A DNA stretch of 29,367 bases from positions 1-29,367 of the forward strand of contig CAYJGR010000019.1 of the NCBI GenBank assembly GCA_964370005.1, in the 5' to 3' direction. Source of the DNA: Heteroruminococcus sp964370005 (GTDB taxonomy: Bacteria > Bacillota > Clostridia > Oscillospirales > Ruminococcaceae). Positions 15,509 through 22,678 of the stretch are shown here, one piece after another. The notes beneath the pieces are model-generated. The model saw nothing but the letters and a program-made list of their open reading frames with translations. It did no database searches and had not been told where the DNA came from. Positions within the stretch are counted from its first letter, which is position 1, and every line of letters begins with the position of its first letter. Made by a program: the position numbers and the translations under genes.

Positions 15509-18136
15509 CTACCCCTTACCGAGAATTTTTTTCAGTTCAAACAGTATGCCCAAGGCCTCTATGGGGCTGACTGTGTTTTCATCTATACCCCTGAGTCTCT
15601 CGACCAAGGCATCCCTTGTAGGGTCGCCAAAGCTCATCTGATCCGACATATCGTCTTTCTTTTTAGTGGCAGTGCGGATTTTGGCCGGTGGAGCATCAGC
15701 GCCTTGCTCAAGCTGAGTCAGCACCTCCTTGGCTCGCTGTACCACCCAGTCGGGAATGCCGGCCAGCTTTGACACCTCTATACCGTAGCTGTCGTCGGCA
15801 CCACCGGGCACAATGCGCCGCAAAAACGTTATGTCGTCCCCTCGCTTTTTAACGGCGGTGTTGTAATTCTTGACAACCGGTATGTGATTTTCAAGCTCGG
15901 TCAGCTCGTGGTAATGTGTAGCAAACAAGGTCTTTGCCCCAAGTTTATTTTTATCGGCTATGTATTCTATAACAGCACGGGCGATGCTCATGCCGTCATA
16001 TGTCGAGGTGCCACGGCCGATCTCATCGAGTATAAGCAGACTGTTTTTGGTAGCCGAGCGCAAAATATGTGCCACCTCACTCATCTCTACCATGAATGTG
16101 GATTGCCCCGTACTGAGGTCATCACTGGCCCCCACGCGGGTGTATATTCCATCCACAACGCCGATATGTGCCGATTTGGCCGGCACAAAGCTGCCTATCT
16201 GTGCCATGAGCACTATGATGGCGGTTTGGCGCATATAGGTCGATTTGCCCGCCATATTGGGACCTGTGATAATCGCAATTTGTTTTTCGCCATTATCAAG
16301 TGCGGTGTCGTTGGGTACAAACGGGGTGGACACAAGCCTTTCAACCACAGGATGACGCCCCTGCGAGATATTTACAACATCGGATAAATCCACCGTGGGT
16401 TGGCAGTAGTCATTTTCGACCGCCACCGTGGCAAGTCCCTGCAATACATCGAGTTTGGCCACGGCTGTGGCGGTGCGCTGAATCCTCCCCAGTTGTCCCG
16501 CTATGCTGTGCATTAGCTCGGTAAACAGGCGACTTTCTATGTCTAAAATCTGTTCCTTGGCCGACAACACCTTGTCCTCGAGTGTTTTTAGTTCCTCGGT
16601 TATATATCGCTCGACCGAGGCCAATGTCTGCTTGCGTATGTAGTGGTCGGGCACCATATCCTGATTGCTTCTCGACACCTCTATATAGTAGCCGAATACA
16701 CGGTTATAACCTATTTTTAGGGCTTTTATGCCGGTTTGTTCCCGCTCACGCTGTTCCATCTCGGCCATAATCCCCTGTGCGTTTTCACTCAACGTCCTAA
16801 ATTCATCCAACTCGGCATCGTAACCCTCTTTTATCACTTCGCCCTCTTTGAGGCCGGCTGAAGGGTCATCGTCTATAGCACTCTGCACAAGGTGACAAAC
16901 ATCATGCAGTGGGTCAATTTCGCTGTGTATAGTTTGTAGCATATGAGATGACAACCCACCGATCAGGTCACAAAGCTCGGGCAACTTCGAGAGGGTAAAA
17001 CCAAATGACTGCATCTCTCTGGGGGTGATGTTGCCATAAATTATGCGGGTGAGCAGGCGTTCAAGATCGTATATGCCATCAAAGCGCTGTCGTATCTCTC
17101 CTCTTAGCACCGCACTGCGACAAAGTTCCTCCACCGCCAAAAGACGCCTGCCTATAGCAGCCGGATTTTTCAGCGGTTGTTCCACCCACGACTTCATCAT
17201 GCGCTTGCCCATGGCGGTGCGAGTGCGATCAATGACCCAAAGCAATGAGCCTTTGCGCTGTGCTCCACGCATAGTTTGGGTCAGTTCAAGGTTTTGGCGG
17301 GCGGTGGGGTCGAGGTTCATATATCTATCCTCGGTGTATAAATCGGGGGCAGCCAATCTTTCAAGCCCACTGCGCTGTGTGCGGGTCAAATAGCCCAATA
17401 GCCCCCCGAGTGCCGACAATAGCAGTGGCTTGTCCGCAAATCTTCTCATATACTCATCGGACAAATACTCGGCACAAATTTCGGTCGCGCGCCCCTGTTC
17501 ATAATCCTCATCTTCGCCCAAATCAGCCGTGCAGGCCAAACGTTTTTTTATAAAATCCCCTATGTCCTTTTTATCAAGGAATGAACTGCAAAATATTATC
17601 TCACTTGGACAAAATCGCCCAAGCTCCTCCATAACTCCCCTGTTTTCACCCCCAGGGATACCCGTCAATTTTATTTCTCCTGTCGATATATCGGCAAAGG
17701 CAAGTCCAAAACCTTGGTCAGTGCAGGCCACACTACATATATAGTTGTTGCTACCCTCGTCGAGCATACCGGGTTCGATGAGGGTGCCGGGGGTTATAAC
17801 CCGCACCACACCACGGCGCACCATGCCCTTTGTTTGGGCAGGGCTTTCAAGTTGTTCACATATGGCCACTTTATAGCCCTTTTTAATGAGTCGTGCAATA
17901 TAACTTTCACAGGCATGATGGGGCACCCCGCACATGGGTGCACGCTCATCAAGACCACACTCCCGTCCTGTAAGGGTGAGTTCAAGTTCTTTTGAGACCA
18001 GTATGGCATCGTCGAAAAACATCTCATAAAAATCGCCCAAGCGGTAGAACAAAATTTGCCCCTTATGCCCCGCTTTTATCTCAAAGTATTGTTTCATCAT
18101 GGGGGAAAGTTTTTGCATTTGCTGGGGTGTAAGCAT
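15509..18136 (-). CDS. mutS: DNA mismatch recognition ATPase MutS
   Basis: This 875-aa protein has the mismatch-reading motif GDFYEMF (Phe36, Glu38), connector and lever domains, and an ABC ATPase with Walker A GPNMAGKST (625-633), the signature region STFMVEMSEV (about 679-688), Walker B LLILDE (700-705) and the LFATHYHEL His loop (737-745). The length and order are those of MutS1, not the recombination-blocking MutS2. GGAGGTA lies 8 bp before the ATG at 18136. The stop is 33 bp from mutL. The gap from ricF holds a 7-bp-period array directly before the ribosome binding site. Confidence 0.98.
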   Translation of the reverse strand: MLTPQQMQKLSPMMKQYFEIKAGHKGQILFYRLGDFYEMFFDDAILVSKELELTLTGRECGLDERAPMCGVPHHACESYIARLIKKGYKVAICEQLESPAQTKGMVRRGVVRVITPGTLIEPGMLDEGSNNYICSVACTDQGFGLAFADISTGEIKLTGIPGGENRGVMEELGRFCPSEIIFCSSFLDKKDIGDFIKKRLACTADLGEDEDYEQGRATEICAEYLSDEYMRRFADKPLLLSALGGLLGYLTRTQRSGLERLAAPDLYTEDRYMNLDPTARQNLELTQTMRGAQRKGSLLWVIDRTRTAMGKRMMKSWVEQPLKNPAAIGRRLLAVEELCRSAVLRGEIRQRFDGIYDLERLLTRIIYGNITPREMQSFGFTLSKLPELCDLIGGLSSHMLQTIHSEIDPLHDVCHLVQSAIDDDPSAGLKEGEVIKEGYDAELDEFRTLSENAQGIMAEMEQREREQTGIKALKIGYNRVFGYYIEVSRSNQDMVPDHYIRKQTLASVERYITEELKTLEDKVLSAKEQILDIESRLFTELMHSIAGQLGRIQRTATAVAKLDVLQGLATVAVENDYCQPTVDLSDVVNISQGRHPVVERLVSTPFVPNDTALDNGEKQIAIITGPNMAGKSTYMRQTAIIVLMAQIGSFVPAKSAHIGVVDGIYTRVGASDDLSTGQSTFMVEMSEVAHILRSATKNSLLILDEIGRGTSTYDGMSIARAVIEYIADKNKLGAKTLFATHYHELTELENHIPVVKNYNTAVKKRGDDITFLRRIVPGGADDSYGIEVSKLAGIPDWVVQRAKEVLTQLEQGADAPPAKIRTATKKKDDMSDQMSFGDPTRDALVERLRGIDENTVSPIEALGILFELKKILGKG

Positions 18137-18152
18137 TGTGTCCTACCTCCTG

Positions 18153-18187
18153 ATTTAGATATTAGAGAATAGAGATTAGATGTTAGA
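18153..18187. repeat. heptad array A (5 units) between ricF and mutS
   Basis: Five consecutive 7-bp units are read on plus: ATTTAGA, TATTAGA, GAATAGA, GATTAGA, TGTTAGA. In minus-strand RNA they appear as TCTAAN units, starting 9 nt after the ricF stop and ending 2 nt before the mutS GGAGG. On plus, TAG recurs every 7 bp and covers all three frames; on minus, TAA occurs in four of five units and covers two frames. No hairpin core is attached. Confidence 0.85.
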
Positions 18188-18196
18188 AATCACAAC

Positions 18197-18607
18197 TCAA
18201 CCGCAACCGGCGCAGGAGGAACAGCTTCCGCCACATGCGCTGTCGGGTTTTTGTTCCACTGTGTCGGGGTCTTGACCGTTGGAGCTTTGTACGATTATAT
18301 CCTGTACAAATGACAGTAGGCTGTCCATCTCACGCTTGGCCACATTATAAGCCACCATGTTGCTATTCTCCATGATTTGACCGTACAGTTCCTTTAGGGT
18401 CTTGTCTATGGCCTGCATGGTCTCGGGCTTCTTGTCCGGGTTTTGAATTTCCTGCTGTAAATCGATTTTTTTGAGGTTGAATTTGCCTATCAAGTCCTGC
18501 AAATTCTCGTCCTTGTCGGCCAAGTCCTGTGCGTTTTGATAAGCGATATAACGGTCATCCTTTTGCATTTCCTTGCCAAGCTCTCTTGCCATTGTGATTA
18601 CGTCCAT
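18197..18607 (-). CDS. YlbF/RicF-family protein with Cys-rich C-terminus
   Basis: This 136-aa protein has the Com_YlbF helical domain (about residues 3-105: ARELGKEMQKDDRYIAYQNA, then DLIGKFNLKKIDLQQEI). A linker leads to a Cys tail with Cys125, Cys129, Cys132 and Cys135 (CGGSCSSCAGCG). In Bacillus YlbF (RicF) forms a complex with RicA and RicT that carries Fe-S clusters and helps RNase Y processing, sporulation and competence. The tail could bind a metal or cluster, but this is inference. The miaB-ricF-mutS order is familiar in Firmicutes. GGGAGG lies before the ATG at 18607. Confidence 0.88.
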   Translation of the reverse strand: MDVITMARELGKEMQKDDRYIAYQNAQDLADKDENLQDLIGKFNLKKIDLQQEIQNPDKKPETMQAIDKTLKELYGQIMENSNMVAYNVAKREMDSLLSFVQDIIVQSSNGQDPDTVEQKPDSACGGSCSSCAGCG

Positions 18608-18701
18608 GTGTTTTTCCTCCCTGCGCGTTTGCGCTGTGCATTTTATTTTTATATACTTTTGGGTGTGCTTTTACGAAACATCGGTGTGTTCGTACTTATG
18701 G

Positions 18702-20138
18702 TTATATAACAACCATCCCCTGCACAGCCCGATTAAAGGCCTCGGTTATCCTCACCTGCACAAACTGTCCCACAAGCGCTGGCGTTCCCTCAAACTGCAC
18801 AAGCACATTGGTGTCGGTGCGGCCGGTCAACTTGTGTTTGCCCGGCTGTTCCCCCTCTCCCTTGTCAGCATCCACCAGTACACGATAAGTTCTTCCCACC
18901 ATGTCGCTGTGAATATCATAGGTTATGCCCTCTTGAAGTTTGAGCATCTGCCTAAACCATCGGGTTTTGTCCTCGGGTGGGGTGGGGTCGTCCATCTCGG
19001 CCGCCTTTGTGCCACTGCGTGGGGAATACATAAATGTGAAAAGACTTAGAAATTTTATGCGCTCTAAAAACTCCATAGTCTGTGCAAAATCCTCGGCATT
19101 CTCACCCGGAAAACCTACGATTATATCACTCGATAGCGTAAGGTTCGGTATGCGCTGTCTTGCATAACTTGCAAGCTCGGTATAGTGCTGTGCTGTATAG
19201 CCTCGATTCATTTCCTGCAAAATTCTGTCACTGCCCGACTGGATAGGTAGATGTAAATATGGGCTGACCTTTTCACACTCGGCCATAGTATCTATAAGTT
19301 TCTTTGTGCAGTCCTTGGGATGAGAGGTCATAAAACGTATGCGAAAATCCCCCTCTATGGCATTTATTTGTCGTAATAGTTCCGAGAAGTCCATAGACTC
19401 ATCCTCGGGCAGGCCGCGGCCGTAACTGTTCACATTTTGCCCGAGCAGGGTTATCTCCTTATAGCCCTCGGCCACAATTTCCCCCGCCTCCTGCAGTATC
19501 CTGTGGGGACTGCGACTTCGTTCACGCCCACGCACATAAGGCACTATGCAGTATGAGCAAAAGTTGTCACACCCATACATGATGGGTAACCATGCCTTTA
19601 TCCCGCCCTGTCTGCGTATGGGGATATCCTCAATCAGTGTGGTGTCGGCCTCACGGTAATCAAGCACCCGTCCCCGTGTGCTGACACATTCATATAACAT
19701 CTGTGGCAGGCGATGCAGTGCATTTGTACCGAATACCAAATCGACATGGGGAAAACTTACCCGCAATCGCTCGACCACCTCTTTTTGTTGCATCATGCAC
19801 CCGCACAGCCCTATGAGCAAATCGGGGTTGCGTCTTTTGAGGTGTTTTAACGCCCCCACATTGCCATACACCCTCTCCTGTGCGCCCTCACGCACGGCGC
19901 AGGTGTTGAGCAGTATGAGATCGGCCTGCTCGGGTTCTGCGCAAAATCCGTAACCCATTTCGGCAAGTATGCCCTGCATTTTCTCACCATCGGCCACATT
20001 GCCCTGGCAGCCATAGGAATGCACATAGGCAAGGTAAGAGGACTTTGCGCCCCCCGCGATATATTCCTGCATATTTTTTGTATAATCACCCTGTTGGGGT
20101 AGCTCGGTATAGCTGATTTCATAGGGGGTTTTACTCAA
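18702..20138 (-). CDS. miaB: tRNA-2-methylthio-N6-dimethylallyladenosine synthase
   Basis: This 478-aa radical-SAM methylthiotransferase converts i6A37 to ms2i6A37. The UPF0004 domain has Cys44, Cys80 and Cys114 for one cluster (HSYGCQGNVADG, LLNTCAVRE, GLCGCMMQ). The radical-SAM motif CDNFCSYC gives Cys190, Cys194 and Cys197. A C-terminal TRAM domain follows (about 405-476). The start is a TTG at 20138, placed 10 bp after GGAGGTG; the next in-frame Met is residue 23 and would cut conserved-looking sequence. It is the first gene of the long minus-strand run and is preceded by an extended -10 promoter. Confidence 0.97.
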   Translation of the reverse strand: MSKTPYEISYTELPQQGDYTKNMQEYIAGGAKSSYLAYVHSYGCQGNVADGEKMQGILAEMGYGFCAEPEQADLILLNTCAVREGAQERVYGNVGALKHLKRRNPDLLIGLCGCMMQQKEVVERLRVSFPHVDLVFGTNALHRLPQMLYECVSTRGRVLDYREADTTLIEDIPIRRQGGIKAWLPIMYGCDNFCSYCIVPYVRGRERSRSPHRILQEAGEIVAEGYKEITLLGQNVNSYGRGLPEDESMDFSELLRQINAIEGDFRIRFMTSHPKDCTKKLIDTMAECEKVSPYLHLPIQSGSDRILQEMNRGYTAQHYTELASYARQRIPNLTLSSDIIVGFPGENAEDFAQTMEFLERIKFLSLFTFMYSPRSGTKAAEMDDPTPPEDKTRWFRQMLKLQEGITYDIHSDMVGRTYRVLVDADKGEGEQPGKHKLTGRTDTNVLVQFEGTPALVGQFVQVRITEAFNRAVQGMVVI

Positions 20139-20175
20139 GGTCTCTCACCTCCGATATAACAAAACAATTCATTGT

Positions 20176-20205
20176 ATTGTACCACATTTTAGGCGGTTAA
20201 CGCAA
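20176..20205 (-). promoter_or_regulatory. extended -10 promoter for the miaB-led run
   Basis: On the minus strand TTGCGT (20200-20205) and TACAAT (20176-20181) are 18 bp apart, and the -10 box is preceded by TGG (a TGn extension). The start site is expected near 20168, leaving a short leader with the GGAGGTG site. A second overlapping TACAAT at 20171-20176 is possible. This may drive all genes from miaB to the 3' end of the run. Confidence 0.65.
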
Positions 20206-20355
20206 GCTTTTGAGTGTCGAGTACAAAAAAGCGCACTACAAATCGGATATATGAAAACACCTCTGTAGCATACGCATCTCTCTCCCAAATTTTTACATGG
20301 CAACACACCCCAAAAATATGCAAAAAAATTGTGTATTTCACCCATCTTTATAATC
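20206..20355. other. intergenic spacer between divergent promoters
   Basis: This AT-rich stretch separates the miaB promoter (minus) from the HD-GYP promoter (plus). I see no gene, no clear operator palindrome and no terminator in it. Short direct A-tracts occur (20226-20231, 20323-20329). Confidence 0.6.
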
Positions 20356-20383
20356 TTGACAAAAAATGAAAATCTGGTAAAAT
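20356..20383 (+). promoter_or_regulatory. sigma-A promoter of the HD-GYP gene
   Basis: TTGACA (20356-20361), a 16-bp spacer and TAAAAT (20378-20383), with TGG just before the -10 box. Transcription should begin near 20390, about 90 bp before the chosen start codon. This also argues against the in-frame ATG at 20387 as the start. Confidence 0.7.
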
Positions 20384-20479
20384 TTCATGATAGAGTACAT
20401 ATGCGTTGCAACAAGTAGTTTGATAGGAATTTCTACACTTGCTCGATGGGTTGCAGGTGTTTTTGAAAGGATAATTTCG

Positions 20480-21334
20480 ATGAGAACAATAAGGCTTTAT
20501 CGTGATCTTAAAAATGACCAGGGCACTGTGGTTATGAGGGCAGGCACCGAGATTACCATGACTTTTGGTAAAATTCGTGAACTGCAATCCCTCGGTGTGT
20601 TCAACCAGGTTTTGCAACAGCTTGAAGAGGAAACTTTAGGAGAAAGCTTTGGCGATGATGCTGTGTTGTCCGAGCTTACTCAGTCCCGCACTATCAAGAC
20701 CACCGAAGAGATACAGAATACTTTTAAGGGTATGGATGTTGCTCATCTGCAAAAATCCGTTGATATCTTTAAGGCGGTTGTAAATGCCGGTGATGCATAC
20801 CCTTGGAACAGGCATGTATCGCTGATGTTTTCCTATATGGATTGGCTTTATGCCCACTCGGTCAACACGGCGATAATAAGCAGTATGATAGGTATTTCAC
20901 TTGGATATAGTGATCAAAAATTGGCCGAATGTATACTGGGGGCCTTCTTTCATGATGTTGGCCTTACATTGATCCCACGTGAGACCATCGAAAAGCCCTC
21001 TAAACTCACTGAAATGGAATATACCATGGTGAAAAACCACTGTGAGATGGGTCACGCCCTATTAAAAGATGTTGGTCTACCCGAAATAAGCCAACAAATA
21101 ATTCTTCAGCACCACGAAAGAATTGACGGAAGTGGCTACCCCTATGGGCTCACTATGGAGAAAATACATGAAGAATCGCTTATCACCATGATAGCCGAAT
21201 ACTTTGACACTGCCACTACCGCCCGTTCCTATAAAGCCCCCGAGTCCCCTGAGAAGGTGTTTGAACAGATGTACAACAACGAAAAAGTATTCCCACGTCA
21301 TATAGTCGAAATTTTGCGTCAAAACATGCTTTGA
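20480..21334 (+). CDS. HD-GYP domain protein, probable c-di-GMP phosphodiesterase, with altered HDxGK motif
   Basis: This 284-aa soluble protein has an N-terminal non-catalytic part of about 105 residues and a C-terminal HD-GYP domain. Visible motifs are His126 (HSVN), His158-Asp159 (FHDVGL), His187, HHE 211-213, GSGYP 217-221 and Asp243 (EYFDTATTARSYK). The family normally has HDIGK; here Leu162 replaces the Lys. HD-GYP enzymes degrade cyclic di-GMP with a two- or three-metal centre; retained His/Asp suggests metal binding but activity is uncertain. The ATG at 20480 was chosen for AAAGGA 8 bp upstream and because the promoter leaves almost no leader for the earlier ATG. No receiver or membrane sensor domain is seen. 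Confidence 0.88.
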   Translation: MRTIRLYRDLKNDQGTVVMRAGTEITMTFGKIRELQSLGVFNQVLQQLEEETLGESFGDDAVLSELTQSRTIKTTEEIQNTFKGMDVAHLQKSVDIFKAVVNAGDAYPWNRHVSLMFSYMDWLYAHSVNTAIISSMIGISLGYSDQKLAECILGAFFHDVGLTLIPRETIEKPSKLTEMEYTMVKNHCEMGHALLKDVGLPEISQQIILQHHERIDGSGYPYGLTMEKIHEESLITMIAEYFDTATTARSYKAPESPEKVFEQMYNNEKVFPRHIVEILRQNML

Positions 21335-21375
21335 TGGGGTGCAGTCGCAAGGAAAAATATTGGAGGACTTCTTAA

Positions 21376-21747
21376 ATGAAACTTAAAATGGTGCATTACA
21401 ATTTCAATGTGAAGGATATGCAGGCGTCGGTTGCCTTTTATGAAAAAGCTGTGGGACTTACCGTACAGCGTACAAAGGAGGCCTCGGACGGCAGTTTTAA
21501 GCTGAGCTTCCTCGGCAACGAGCTCGCACCCTTTTTGCTGGAGCTTACCTGGGTGAAAGATCACCCCGAGGGGTACAATCTCGGCGAAAACGAATTCCAT
21601 TTGGCTTTTGAGGCCGAGGATTACGACGCCGCCCACGCCCTGCACGAGGAAATGGGATGCATCTGCTACGAAAACCCCGCCATGGGCATATATTTTATAA
21701 ATGATCCCGATGGCTATTGGCTTGAGATTGTACCGGCGAAAAAATAG
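21376..21747 (+). CDS. VOC/glyoxalase-fold protein
   Basis: This 123-aa protein has two beta-alpha-beta-beta-beta modules of the vicinal oxygen chelate fold: MVHYNFNVKDMQASVAFYEK at the start and EFHLAFEAEDYDAAHALHEE then GIYFINDPDGYWLEIVPAKK at the end. The metal-ligand pattern resembles glyoxalase I (His7 and Glu near the C-terminus), so lactoylglutathione-lyase-like activity is possible, but glutathione is rare in Clostridia and the substrate is unknown. GGAGG lies 10 bp upstream. It follows the HD-GYP gene by 41 bp on the same strand and may be co-transcribed. Confidence 0.85.
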   Translation: MKLKMVHYNFNVKDMQASVAFYEKAVGLTVQRTKEASDGSFKLSFLGNELAPFLLELTWVKDHPEGYNLGENEFHLAFEAEDYDAAHALHEEMGCICYENPAMGIYFINDPDGYWLEIVPAKK

Positions 21748-21767
21748 AAAATAAAGACCCGATATAA

Positions 21768-21803
21768 AAGGTCAAGGACATCTGCCCGGATGCCCTTGAC
21801 CTT
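21768..21803 (-). terminator. intrinsic terminator of ytaF, AAGGTCAAGG hairpin core
   Basis: AAGGTCAAGG (21768-21777) pairs with CCTTGACCTT (21794-21803), and inner CATC pairs with GATG around a 6-nt loop. The single unpaired A/C on plus becomes a G-U pair in minus-strand RNA, and on minus the hairpin is followed by TTTTATAT and further T-rich sequence. This supports a role as terminator for the minus-strand ytaF unit; it can also stop the convergent VOC transcript. A related core ends groEL (28980-29015). Confidence 0.75.
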
Positions 21804-21804
21804 A

Positions 21805-21832
21805 TCTAATGTCTAACGTCTAATCTCTAAAT
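21805..21832. repeat. heptad array B (4 units)
   Basis: Units on plus are TCTAATG, TCTAACG, TCTAATC, TCTAAAT. Read on minus they are ATTTAGA-GATTAGA-CGTTAGA-CATTAGA, which then runs straight into the AAGGTCAAGG hairpin of the ytaF terminator. The same order, ATTTAGA heptads then hairpin, occurs on plus after groEL. Confidence 0.85.
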
Positions 21833-21869
21833 GGACGTCCCGAGACGTTGGATAAAATCGCAACGTTTC

Positions 21870-21891
21870 GGAGCGACTAGGGCGTCGCTCC
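21870..21891. repeat. GC-rich hairpin, possible dispersed intergenic repeat
   Basis: GGAGCGAC pairs perfectly with GTCGCTCC around TAGGGC. It lies in a GC-rich patch (21833-21902) that also has an imperfect pair CGAGACGTTG / CAACGTTTCG (21841-21870). On minus it reads GTAGGGAGCGACGCCC, similar to a common intergenic repeat of gut Firmicutes known to me from memory. No second copy is in this window. Confidence 0.5.
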
Positions 21892-21923
21892 CTACAGGGG
21901 TTTGTTCTTAACCTTTCCCCTAA

Positions 21924-21951
21924 TAGTTCTTCACTCTTAGCTCTTAGTTGC
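21924..21951. repeat. heptad array C (4 units) after ytaF
   Basis: Units on plus are TAGTTCT, TCACTCT, TAGCTCT, TAGTTGC. In minus-strand RNA they read GCAACTA-AGAGCTA-AGAGTGA-AGAACTA, starting 1 nt after the ytaF stop codon. TAA, TAA and TGA recur at 6-7 nt spacing. Confidence 0.75.
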
Positions 21952-21952
21952 C

Positions 21953-22588
21953 CTATAAAATCCTAACCACCGCCAATATTACAAGTATACCCCCCGAAAA
22001 AAAGCCCCCAAGTCGCCGCAGCGCCCCACCCGAGCTCCCCCTATGCCCGAGCATATTGCCCAGCATCAACAGGGTGAGTTGGCATGGGCCTATGCATAGA
22101 GGAAGTAGCCACCACGGCGCACCGAGTGCCCCCATGCCTACCCCCGCACCGAGCACATCGAGGCAGAGTGCCATGGTGATGGGCAGACTCTCGACAAGGT
22201 CAATGTCGCCCGAGTGGTTGCGGTCGCCTGTGGCGGGGTTATGTAGCACACAGAGGGTGACCCCGAGGGCGGGCACCGGCAGATGTAGCAGTGTGGAGGA
22301 TTTGCCCGAGACACTGCGTCGATGGGCACACTCCTCCACGAGTGCCGACAACAGCATCCACCCCCCCATCACAAGCAGGAGTGTTGCCCCGAGCACCTGT
22401 GCCGTGTGGGGTTCAAAGAGCAGTGTCAGCCCCCGCCCGAGCAGTACCGACAGACCGCCCACAGCCGAGGAGAGCAACATAATGGCACACCCTGCCGCCA
22501 CTGTGATGCGTATACGCCCAAGACCGAGCGACAACCCCACCGCCAACGCATCTATACTTAGCCCTAAAATCAAGGGAATAAACAACAA
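21953..22588 (-). CDS. ytaF: YtaF/MntP-family sporulation membrane protein
   Basis: This 211-aa protein has about six membrane segments and the family's internal duplication: LGLSIDALAVGLSLGLGRIR near the N-terminus and MALCLDVLGAGVGMG in the second half. Between them lies NHSGDIDLVESL, which matches the acidic DxxxSGxIxxxE segment of YtaF. MntP relatives export Mn2+; YtaF is linked to sporulation but its substrate is unknown. The start is a TTG at 22588, with AAAGGGGG about 12 bp upstream. That site sits in the 3' arm of the hairpin at 22597-22639, so access to it may depend on RNA folding. Confidence 0.8.
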   Translation of the reverse strand: MLFIPLILGLSIDALAVGLSLGLGRIRITVAAGCAIMLLSSAVGGLSVLLGRGLTLLFEPHTAQVLGATLLLVMGGWMLLSALVEECAHRRSVSGKSSTLLHLPVPALGVTLCVLHNPATGDRNHSGDIDLVESLPITMALCLDVLGAGVGMGALGAPWWLLPLCIGPCQLTLLMLGNMLGHRGSSGGALRRLGGFFSGGILVILAVVRIL

Positions 22589-22596
22589 ATAAATCA

Positions 22597-22639
22597 GCCC
22601 CCTTTCACTGTATTCTATGAAAAAACAGTGAAAGGGGGC
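22597..22639 (-). terminator. 15-bp hairpin after dapL that holds the ytaF ribosome binding site
   Basis: GCCCCCTTTCACTGT (22625-22639 read on minus) pairs perfectly with ACAGTGAAAGGGGGC (22597-22611 read on minus) around a 13-nt A/T-rich loop. On minus it is followed by TGATTTATTTGTTGTTTATT, weakly T-rich, so it can act as terminator of dapL. Its 3' arm contains AAAGGGGG, the only ribosome binding site for ytaF. Confidence 0.8.
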
Positions 22640-22678
22640 ACAGCATTAGCTGTTAAGTTTGAAATGGTTGGAATGTGA

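Noticed and set aside
18153..18187. CRISPR array
   Set aside because: The units are 7 bp with no spacers; no cas genes are present.
20387..20479. Earlier ATG of the HD-GYP gene
   Set aside because: It would lie 4 bp after the -10 box of a good promoter, thus at or before the start of the transcript; the ATG at 20480 has AAAGGA upstream.
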